Shown here piece by piece: positions 55,546 to 64,000 of a stretch of 64,000 nucleotides of DNA. This stretch comes from Auanema rhodensis (taxonomy: Eukaryota > Nematoda > Chromadorea > Rhabditida > Rhabditidae). Made by a program: the position numbers and the translations under genes. Under the pieces are notes generated by a model, which had not been told where the DNA came from, made no database searches, and saw only the letters and a program-made list of their open reading frames with translations. The stretch covers positions 18,534,501 through 18,598,500 of the forward strand of contig OZ059896.1 of the NCBI GenBank assembly GCA_964057225.1, written 5' to 3'. How positions within the stretch are numbered: the stretch's first letter is position 1; each line of letters opens with the position of its first letter.

Positions 55546-55848
55546 TTATTTTTTGTTTTAAAAAAATCATTACCTGATAGTTAACATGTTTTATTCTGTA
55601 TTATCTCATACAATTGAAAAAAATACTAGCAGTAAAACAAATGCAGTGATATTATTCTCGAGAATGTTCCTATTCAGAGTGAGAAAATATCAAAAATTTT
55701 CCGAAGGTTTTCTCATAAGGTACTAAAATAAAAGTATTATTTCATATTATTATTTTTTCAGACCTAGAATCGATAAAAATATCAACTACATTTTAGTGAG
55801 TTACTGGGTTGGGTTATACAAATTGTCTAATTTGAATGCGATTTACAT

Positions 55849-55921
55849 GGCCTTGTGGCCTAATGGATAAGGCGTCGGATTTCGGATCCGAAGATTGTAG
55901 GTTCGAGTCCTGCCAGGGTTG
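55849..55921 (+). tRNA. tRNA-Arg(UCG) copy q5, T72 variant
   Basis: T32, G64, T72; 753 bp after q3, which it repeats. Confidence 0.9.
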
Positions 55922-56225
55922 TTATTTTTTGTTTCAAAACAATCATTACCTGATAGTTTACATGTTTTATTCTGTATTATCTCATACAATTGAAAAAAAT
56001 ACTAGCAGTAAAACAAATGCAGTGATAATATTCTCGAAAATGTTCCTATTCAGAGTGAGAAAGTATCAAAAATTTCCCGAAAGTTTTCTCATAAGGTACT
56101 AAAATAAAAATATTATTTCATATTATTATTTTTTCAGACCTAGAATCGATAAAAAATATCAACTACATTTTAGTGAGTTACTGGGTTGGGTTATACAAAT
56201 TGTCTAATTTGAATGCGATTTAGAT

Positions 56226-56298
56226 GGCCTTGTGGCCTAATGGATAAGGCGTCGGACTTCGGATCCGAAGATTGTAGGTTCGAGTCCTACCAGGGTCG
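56226..56298 (+). tRNA. tRNA-Arg(UCG) copy q6
   Basis: C32, A64. Confidence 0.96.
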
Positions 56299-56601
56299 TT
56301 ATTTTTTGTTTTAAAAAAATCATTACCTGATAGTTAACATGTTTTATTCTGTATTATCTCATACAATTGAAAAAAATACTAGCAGTAAAACAAATGCAGT
56401 GATATTATTCTCGAGAATGTTCCTATTCAGAGTGAGAAAATATCAAAAATTTTCCGAAGGTTTTCTCATAAGGTACTAAAATAAAAGTATTATTTCATAT
56501 TATTATTTTTTCAGACCTAGAATCGATAAAAATATCAACTACATTTTAGTGAGTTACTGGGTTGGGTTATACAAATTGTCTAATTTGAATGCGATTTACA
56601 T

Positions 56602-56674
56602 GGCCTTGTGGCCTAATGGATAAGGCGTCGGATTTCGGATCCGAAGATTGTAGGTTCGAGTCCTGCCAGGGTTG
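56602..56674 (+). tRNA. tRNA-Arg(UCG) copy q7, T72 variant
   Basis: T32, G64, T72; third in the 753-bp series. Confidence 0.9.
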
Positions 56675-56978
56675 TTATTTTTTGTTTCAAAACAATCATT
56701 ACCTGATAGTTTACATGTTTTATTCTGTATTATCTCATACAATTGAAAAAAATACTAGCAGTAAAACAAATGCAGTGATCATATTCTCGAAAATGTTCCT
56801 ATTCAGAGTGAGAAAGTATCAAAAATTTCCCGAAAGTTTTCTCATAAGGTACTAAAATAAAAATATTATTTCATATTATTATTTTTTCAGACCTAGAATC
56901 GATAAAAAATATCAACTACATTTTAGTGAGTTACTGGGTTGGGTTATACAAATTGTCTAATTTGAATGCGATTTAGAT

Positions 56979-57051
56979 GGCCTTGTGGCCTAATGGATAA
57001 GGCGTCGGACTTCGGATCCGAAGATTGTAGGTTCGAGTCCTACCAGGGTCG
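56979..57051 (+). tRNA. tRNA-Arg(UCG) copy q8
   Basis: C32, A64. Confidence 0.96.
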
Positions 57052-57355
57052 TTATTTTTTGTTTTAAAAAAATCATTACCTGATAGTTAACATGTTTTAT
57101 TCTGTATTATCTCATACAATTGAAAAAAATACTAGCAGTAAAACAAATGCAGTGATATTATTCTCGAGAATGTTCCTATTCAGAGTGAGAAAATATCAAA
57201 AATTTTCCGAAGGTTTTCTCATAAGGTACTAAAATAAAAGTATTATTTCATATTATTATTTTTTCAGACCTAGAATCGATAAAAAATATCAACTACATTT
57301 TAGTGAGTTACTGGGTTGGGTTATACAAATTGTCTAATTTGAATGCGATTTAGAT

Positions 57356-57428
57356 GGCCTTGTGGCCTAATGGATAAGGCGTCGGATTTCGGATCCGAAG
57401 ATTGTAGGTTCGAGTCCTGCCAGGGTCG
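57356..57428 (+). tRNA. tRNA-Arg(UCG) copy q9
   Basis: T32, G64, normal C72. Confidence 0.94.
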
Positions 57429-57732
57429 TTATTTTTTGTTTCAAAAAAATCATTACCTGATAGTTAACATGTTTTATTCTGTATTATCTCATACAATTGA
57501 AAAAAATACTAGCAGTAAAACAAATGCAGTGATAATATTCTCGAAAATGTTCCTATTCAGAGTGAGAAAGTATCAAAAATTTCCCGAAAGTTTTCTCATA
57601 AGGTACTAAAATAAAAATATTATTTCATATTATTATTTTTTCAGACCTAGAATCGATAAAAAATATCAACTACATTTTAGTGAGTTACTGGGTTGGGTTA
57701 TACAAATTGTCTAATTTGAATGCGATTTAGAT

Positions 57733-57805
57733 GGCCTTGTGGCCTAATGGATAAGGCGTCGGACTTCGGATCCGAAGATTGTAGGTTCGAGTCCTACCAG
57801 GGTCG
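57733..57805 (+). tRNA. tRNA-Arg(UCG) copy q10
   Basis: C32, A64. Confidence 0.96.
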
Positions 57806-58108
57806 TTATTTTTTGTTTTAAAAAAATCATTACCTGATAGTTAACATGTTTTATTCTGTATTATCTCATACAATTGAAAAAAATACTAGCAGTAAAACAA
57901 ATGCAGTGATATTATTCTCGAGAATGTTCCTATTCAGAGTGAGAAAATATCAAAAATTTTCCGAAGGTTTTCTCATAAGGTACTAAAATAAAAGTATTAT
58001 TTCATATTATTATTTTTTCAGACCTAGAATCGATAAAAATATCAACTACATTTTAGTGAGTTACTGGGTTGGGTTATACAAATTGTCTAATTTGAATGCG
58101 ATTTACAT

Positions 58109-58181
58109 GGCCTTGTGGCCTAATGGATAAGGCGTCGGATTTCGGATCCGAAGATTGTAGGTTCGAGTCCTGCCAGGGTTG
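58109..58181 (+). tRNA. tRNA-Arg(UCG) copy q11, T72 variant
   Basis: T32, G64, T72. Confidence 0.9.
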
Positions 58182-58485
58182 TTATTTTTTGTTTCAAAAC
58201 AATCATTACCTGATAGTTAACATGTTTTATTCTGTATTATCTCATACAATTGAAAAAAATACTAGCAGTAAAACAAATGCAGTGATATTATTCTCGAGAA
58301 TGTTCCTATTCAGAGTGAGAAAATATCAAAAATTTTCCGAAGGTTTTCTCATAAGGTACTAAAATAAAAGTATTATTTCATATTATTATTTTTTCAGACC
58401 TAGAATCGATAAAAAATATCAACTACATTTTAGTGAGTTACTGGGTTGGGTTATACAAATTGTCTAATTTGAATGCGATTTAGAT

Positions 58486-58558
58486 GGCCTTGTGGCCTAA
58501 TGGATAAGGCGTCGGATTTCGGATCCGAAGATTGTAGGTTCGAGTCCTGCCAGGGTCG
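58486..58558 (+). tRNA. tRNA-Arg(UCG) copy q12
   Basis: T32, G64. Confidence 0.94.
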
Positions 58559-58862
58559 TTATTTTTTGTTTCAAAAAAATCATTACCTGATAGTTTACAT
58601 GTTTTATTCTGTATTATCTCATACAATTGAAAAAAATACTAGCAGTAAAACAAATGCAGTGATAATATTCTCGAAAATGTTCCTATTCAGAGTGAGAAAG
58701 TATCAAAAATTTCCCGAAAGTTTTCTCATAAGGTACTAAAATAAAAATATTATTTCATATTATTATTTTTTCAGACCTAGAATCGATAAAAAATATCAAC
58801 TACATTTTAGTGAGTTACTGGGTTGGGTTATACAAATTGTCTAATTTGAATGCGATTTAGAT

Positions 58863-58935
58863 GGCCTTGTGGCCTAATGGATAAGGCGTCGGACTTCGGA
58901 TCCGAAGATTGTAGGTTCGAGTCCTGCCAGGGTCG
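58863..58935 (+). tRNA. tRNA-Arg(UCG) copy q13
   Basis: Consensus C32, G64. Confidence 0.95.
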
Positions 58936-59238
58936 TTATTTTTTGTTTCAAAAAAATCATTACCTGATAGTTTACATGTTTTATTCTGTATTATCTCATA
59001 CAATTGAAAAAAATACTAGCAGTAAAATAAATGCAGTGATAATATTCTCGAAAATGTTCCTATTCAGAGTGAGAAAGTATCAAAAATTTCCCGAAAGTTT
59101 TCTCATAAGGTACTAAAATAAAAGTATTATTTCATATTATTATTTTTTCAGACCTAGAATCGATAAAAAAATCAACTACATTTTAGTGAGTTACTGGGTT
59201 GGGTTATATAAATTGTCTAATTTGAATTCGATTTAGAT

Positions 59239-59311
59239 GGCCTTGTGGCCTAATGGATAAGGCGTAGGATTTCGGATCCGAAGATTGTAGGTTCGAGTCC
59301 TGCCAGGGTCG
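59239..59311 (+). tRNA. tRNA-Arg(UCG) copy q14, A28 mismatch
   Basis: T32, G64 and C28 to A, giving an A28-G42 mismatch in the anticodon stem. Confidence 0.85.
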
Positions 59312-59615
59312 TTATTTTTTGTTTCAAAAAAAATCATTACCTGATAGTTTACATGTTTTATTCTGTATTATCTCATACAATTGAAAAAAATACTAGCAGT
59401 AAAACAAATGCAGTGATAATATTCTCGAAAATGTTCCTATTCAGAGTGAGAAAGTATCAAAAATTTCCCGAAAGTTTTCTCATAAGGTACTAAAATAAAA
59501 GTATTATTTCATATTATTATTTTTTCAGACCTAGAATCGATAAAAAAATCAACTACATTTTAGTGAGTTACTGGGTTGGGTTATACAAATTGTCTAATTT
59601 GAATGCGATTTAGAT

Positions 59616-59688
59616 GGCCTTGTGGCCTAATGGATAAGGCGTCGGACTTCGGATCCGAAGATTGTAGGTTCGAGTCCTACCAGGGTCG
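59616..59688 (+). tRNA. tRNA-Arg(UCG) copy q15
   Basis: C32, A64. Confidence 0.96.
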
Positions 59689-59991
59689 TTATTTTTTGTT
59701 TTAAAAAAATCATTACCTGATAGTTAACATGTTTTATTCTGTATTATCTCATACAATTGAAAAAAATACTAGCAGTAAAACAAATGCAGTGATATTATTC
59801 TCGAGAATGTTCCTATTCAGAGTGAGAAAATATCAAAAATTTTCCGAAGGTTTTCTCATAAGGTACTAAAATAAAAGTATTATTTCATATTATTATTTTT
59901 TCAGACCTAGAATCGATAAAAAAATCAACTACATTTTAGTGAGTTACTGGGTTGGGTTATACAAATTGTCTAATTTGAATGCGATTTACAT

Positions 59992-60064
59992 GGCCTTGTG
60001 GCCTAATGGATAAGGCGTCGGACTTCGGATCCGAAGATTGTAGGTTCGAGTCCTGCCAGGGTCG
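59992..60064 (+). tRNA. tRNA-Arg(UCG) copy q16
   Basis: Consensus C32, G64. Confidence 0.95.
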
Positions 60065-60360
60065 TTATTTTTTGTTTCAAAAAAATCATTACCTGATAGT
60101 TTACATGTTTTATTCTGTATTATCTCATACAATTGAAAAAAATACTAGCAGTAAAACAAATGCAGTGATAATATTCTCGAAAATGTTCCTATTCAGAGTG
60201 AGAAAGTATCAAAAATTTCCCGAAAGTTTTCTCATAAGGTACTAAAATAAAAATATTATTTCATATTATTATTTTTTCAGACCTAGAATCGATAAAAAAT
60301 ATCAACTACATTTTAGTGAGTTACTGGGTTGGGTTATACAAATTTGAATGCGATTTAGAT

Positions 60361-60433
60361 GGCCTTGTGGCCTAATGGATAAGGCGTCGGATTTCGGATC
60401 CGAAGATTGTAGGTTCGAGTCCTGCCAGGGTCG
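60361..60433 (+). tRNA. tRNA-Arg(UCG) copy q17
   Basis: T32, G64. Its 5' flank lacks 8 bp (TGTCTAAT region), the only such deletion among the full copies. Confidence 0.94.
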
Positions 60434-60737
60434 TTATTTTTTGTTTCAAAAAAATCATTACCTGATAGTTTACATGTTTTATTCTGTATTATCTCATACA
60501 ATTGAAAAAAATACTAGCAGTAAAACAAATGCAGTGATAATATTCTCGAAAATGTTCCTATTCAGAGTGAGAAAGTATCAAAAATTTCCCGAAAGTTTTC
60601 TCATAAGGTACTAAAATAAAAATATTATTTCATATTATTATTTTTTCAGACCTAGAATCGATAAAAAATATCAACTACATTTTAGTGAGTTACTGGGTTG
60701 GGTTATACAAATTGTCTAATTTGAATGCGATTTAGAT

Positions 60738-60810
60738 GGCCTTGTGGCCTAATGGATAAGGCGTCGGACTTCGGATCCGAAGATTGTAGGTTCGAGTCCT
60801 ACCAGGGTCG
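60738..60810 (+). tRNA. tRNA-Arg(UCG) copy q18
   Basis: C32, A64. Confidence 0.96.
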
Positions 60811-61113
60811 TTATTTTTTGTTTTAAAAAAATCATTACCTGATAGTTAACATGTTTTATTCTGTATTATCTCATACAATTGAAAAAAATACTAGCAGTAA
60901 AACAAATGCAGTGATATTATTCTCGAGAATGTTCCTATTCAGAGTGAGAAAATATCAAAAATTTTCCGAAGGTTTTCTCATAAGGTACTAAAACAAAAGT
61001 ATTATTTCATATTATTATTTTTTCAGACCTAGAATCGATAAAAAAATCAACTACATTTTAGTGAGTTACTGGGTTGGGTTATACAAATTGTCTAATTTGA
61101 ATGCGATTTACAT

Positions 61114-61186
61114 GGCCTTGTGGCCTAATGGATAAGGCGTCGGACTTCGGATCCGAAGATTGTAGGTTCGAGTCCTGCCAGGGTCG
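61114..61186 (+). tRNA. tRNA-Arg(UCG) copy q19
   Basis: Consensus C32, G64. Confidence 0.95.
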
Positions 61187-61490
61187 TTATTTTTTGTTTT
61201 AAAAAAATCATTACCTGATAGTTAACATGTTTTATTCTGTATTATCTCATACAATTGAAAAAAATACTAGCAGTAAAACAAATGCAGTGATATTATTCTC
61301 GAGAATGTTCCTATTCAGAGTGAGAAAATATCAAAAATTTTCCGAAGGTTTTCTCATAAGGTACTAAAATAAAAGTATTATTTCATATTATTATTTTTTC
61401 AGACCTAGAATCGATAAAAAATATCAACTACATTTTAGTGAGTTACTGGGTTGGGTTATACAAATTGTCTAATTTGAATGCGATTTAGAT

Positions 61491-61563
61491 GGCCTTGTGG
61501 CCTAATGGATAAGGCGTCGGATTTCGGATCCGAAGATTGTAGGTTCGAGTCCTGCCAGGGTCG
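61491..61563 (+). tRNA. tRNA-Arg(UCG) copy q20
   Basis: T32, G64; the downstream spacer resembles that after q1. Confidence 0.94.
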
Positions 61564-61867
61564 TTATTTTTTGTTTCAAAACAATCAATACCTGATAGTT
61601 TACATGTTTTATTCTGTATTATCTCATACAATTGAAAAAAATACTAGCAATAAAACAAATGCAGTGATAATATTCTCGAAAATGTTTCTATACAGAGTGA
61701 GAAAATATCTACAATTTCCCGAAGGTTTTCTCATAAGGTACTAAAATAAAAGTATTATTTCATATTATTAGTTTTTCAGACCTAGAATCGATAAAAAAAA
61801 TCAACTACATTTTAGTGAGTTACTGGGTTGGGTTATACAAATTGTCTAATTTGAATGCGATTTAGAT

Positions 61868-61940
61868 GGCCTTGTGGCCTAATGGATAAGGCGTCGGACT
61901 TCGGATCCAAAGATTGTAGGTTCGAGTCCTACCAGGGTCG
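61868..61940 (+). tRNA. tRNA-Arg(UCG) copy q21, A42 mismatch
   Basis: A64 with G42 to A, the same C28-A42 mismatch as p1 and p4. Confidence 0.86.
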
Positions 61941-62243
61941 TTATTTTTTGTTTTAAAAAAATCATTACCTGATAGTTTACATGTTTTATTCTGTATTATC
62001 TCATACAATTGAAAAAATACTAGCAGTAAAACAAATGCAGTGATAATATTCTCGAAAATGTTCCTATTCAGAGTGAGAAAGTATCAAAAATTTCCCGAAA
62101 GTTTTCTCATAAGGTACTAAAATAAAAATATTATTTCATATTATTATTTTTTCAGACCTAGAATCGATAAAAAATATCAACTACATTTTAGTGAGTTACT
62201 GGGTTGGGTTATACAAAATGTCTAATTAGAATGCGATTTAGAT

Positions 62244-62316
62244 GGCCTTGTGGCCTAATGGATAAGGCGTCGGACTTCGGATCCGAAGATTGTAGGTTCG
62301 AGTCCTACCAGGGTCG
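62244..62316 (+). tRNA. tRNA-Arg(UCG) copy q22
   Basis: C32, A64; the flank reads ACAAAATGTCTAATTAG. Repeats at 63374. Confidence 0.96.
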
Positions 62317-62619
62317 TTATTTTTTGTTTTAAAAAAATCATTACCTGATAGTTTACATGTTTTATTCTGTATTATATCATACAATTGAAAAAAATACTAG
62401 CAGTAAAACAAATGCAGTGATATTATTCTCGAGAATGTTCCTATTCAGAGTGAGAAAATATCAAAAATTTTCCGAAGGTTTTCTCATAAGGTACTAAAAT
62501 AAAAGTATTATTTCATATTATTATTTTTTCAGACCTAGAATCGATAAAAAAATCAACTACATTTTAGTGAGTTACTGGGTTGGGTTATACAAATTGTCTA
62601 ATTTGAATGCGATTTACAT

Positions 62620-62692
62620 GGCCTTGTGGCCTAATGGATAAGGCGTCGGACTTCGGATCCGAAGATTGTAGGTTCGAGTCCTGCCAGGGTCG
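62620..62692 (+). tRNA. tRNA-Arg(UCG) copy q23
   Basis: Consensus C32, G64; repeats at 63750 (1130 bp). Confidence 0.95.
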
Positions 62693-62996
62693 TTATTTTT
62701 TGTTTCAAAAAAATCATTACCTGATAGTTTACATGTTTTATTCTGTATTATCTCATACAATTGAAAAAAATACTAGCAGTAAAACAAATGCAGTGATAAT
62801 ATTCTCGAAAATGTTCCTATTCAGAGTGAGAAAGTATCAAAAATTTCCCGAAAGATTTCTCATAAGGTACTAAAATAAAAATATTATTTCATATTATAAT
62901 TTTTTCAGACCTAGAATCGATAAAAAATATCAACTACATTTTAGTGAGTTACTGGGTTGGGTTATACAAATTGTCTAATTAGAATGCGATTTACAT

Positions 62997-63069
62997 GGCC
63001 TTGTGGCCTAATGGATAAGGCGTCGGACTTCGGATCCGATGATTGTAGGTTCGAGTCCTGCCAGGGTCG
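62997..63069 (+). tRNA. tRNA-Arg(UCG) copy q24
   Basis: C32, G64 with A44 to T in the variable loop; stems intact. Confidence 0.94.
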
Positions 63070-63373
63070 TTATTTTTTGTTTCAAAACAATCATTACCTG
63101 ATAGTTTACATGTTTTATTCTGTATTATCTCATACAATTGAAAAAAATACTAGCAGTAAAACAAATGCAGTGATATTATTCTCGAGAATGTTCCTATTCA
63201 GAGTGAGAAAATATCAAAAATTTTCCGAAGGTTTTCTCATAAGGTACTAAAATAAAAGTATTATTTCATATTATTATTTTTTCAGACCTAGAATCGATAA
63301 AAAATATCAACTACATTTTAGTGAGTTACTGGGTTGGGTTATACAAAATGTCTAATTAGAATGCGATTTAGAT

Positions 63374-63446
63374 GGCCTTGTGGCCTAATGGATAAGGCGT
63401 CGGACTTCGGATCCGAAGATTGTAGGTTCGAGTCCTACCAGGGTCG
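63374..63446 (+). tRNA. tRNA-Arg(UCG) copy q25
   Basis: C32, A64. Confidence 0.96.
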
Positions 63447-63749
63447 TTATTTTTTGTTTTAAAAAAATCATTACCTGATAGTTTACATGTTTTATTCTGT
63501 ATTATATCATACAATTGAAAAAAATACTAGCAGTAAAACAAATGCAGTGATATTATTCTCGAGAATGTTCCTATTCAGAGTGAGAAAATATCAAAAATTT
63601 TCCGAAGGTTTTCTCATAAGGTACTAAAATAAAAGTATTATTTCATATTATTATTTTTTCAGACCTAGAATCGATAAAAAAATCAACTACATTTTAGTGA
63701 GTTACTGGGTTGGGTTATACAAATTGTCTAATTTGAATGCGATTTACAT

Positions 63750-63822
63750 GGCCTTGTGGCCTAATGGATAAGGCGTCGGACTTCGGATCCGAAGATTGTA
63801 GGTTCGAGTCCTGCCAGGGTCG
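63750..63822 (+). tRNA. tRNA-Arg(UCG) copy q26
   Basis: Consensus C32, G64; last copy in the window. Confidence 0.95.
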
Positions 63823-64000
63823 TTATTTTTTGTTTCAAAAAAATCATTACCTGATAGTTTACATGTTTTATTCTGTATTATCTCATACAATTGAAAAAAA
63901 TACTAGCAGTAAAACAAATGCAGTGATAATATTCTCGAAAATGTTCCTATTCAGAGTGAGAAAGTATCAAAAATTTCCCGAAAGATTTCTCATAAGGTAC

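Larger units (their letters stand above)
54116..64000 (+). repeat. Tandem tRNA-Arg(UCG) array, plus-strand half, second part
   Basis: The array resumes in mid-spacer and runs to the window end with 26 full-length tRNA copies at 376-377 bp spacing (one 369-bp unit near 60340, where 8 bp are missing). Between about 54343 and 57000 the units alternate as A64 and G64 types, giving 753-bp dimers. No truncated copy occurs here. The array continues past the window. Confidence 0.97.

Overview
This is a repeat-dominated piece of an AT-rich animal genome. I saw no host protein-coding gene. The eukaryotic signs are a tRNA without encoded CCA and with a Pol III T-run terminator, a hAT transposase relic with GT-AG introns of about 42-49 nt ending in TTTCAG/TTTAG-like acceptors, and a Ty3/gypsy-type LTR retroelement. 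The tiny introns and the one-frame retroelement fit a nematode best; another small-intron invertebrate is possible. The assignment is an inference.

Layout. (1) 1-21052: a satellite of about 450-478 bp monomers (about 45 copies, all in one orientation) with several higher-order repeats (1773, 2251, 3266 and about 10007 bp offsets). At 21053 the satellite flips orientation and runs inverted to 21630. (2) 21439-29742: a large inverted repeat with two 3.9 kb arms around a 461-bp spacer. Each arm carries the same broken hAT transposase gene, an internal pair of older, more diverged inverted sub-repeats, and tRNA-Gln-like sequence inside those sub-repeats. (3) 29743-30690: unrecognised sequence plus a second copy of the palindrome/satellite edge, which runs directly into a truncated tRNA. 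(4) 30691-64000: a tandem array of a 376-378 bp unit, each with one tRNA-Arg(UCG) gene. I count 54 full-length and 7 truncated copies. The array reads on the minus strand up to 40410, then flips and reads on the plus strand to the window end. (5) 42630-54115: an 11.5 kb LTR retroelement on the minus strand inside the plus-strand half of the array.

The most notable item is the retroelement. One reading frame, broken by two in-frame stop codons, runs from a Gag-like capsid and Asn/Arg-rich basic region into a region with envelope-glycoprotein features (hydrophobic signal/anchor, Cys-rich ectodomain, basic RPKR site, Thr-rich stalk, membrane anchor). It then continues into protease, reverse transcriptase, RNase H and integrase. 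Envelope-like sequence between gag and pol is not the usual gag-pol-env order. The second notable item is the tRNA-Arg array: nearly every copy keeps its A box, B box and T-run terminator while the unit evolves like a satellite.

The arrays probably expanded by unequal exchange, since private mutations are shared between distant units at exact offsets. Inversions, chimeric joins and the missing target-site duplication of the retroelement all point to repeated rearrangement. Because the region is so repetitive, assembly error is a real alternative for some junctions and copy numbers.
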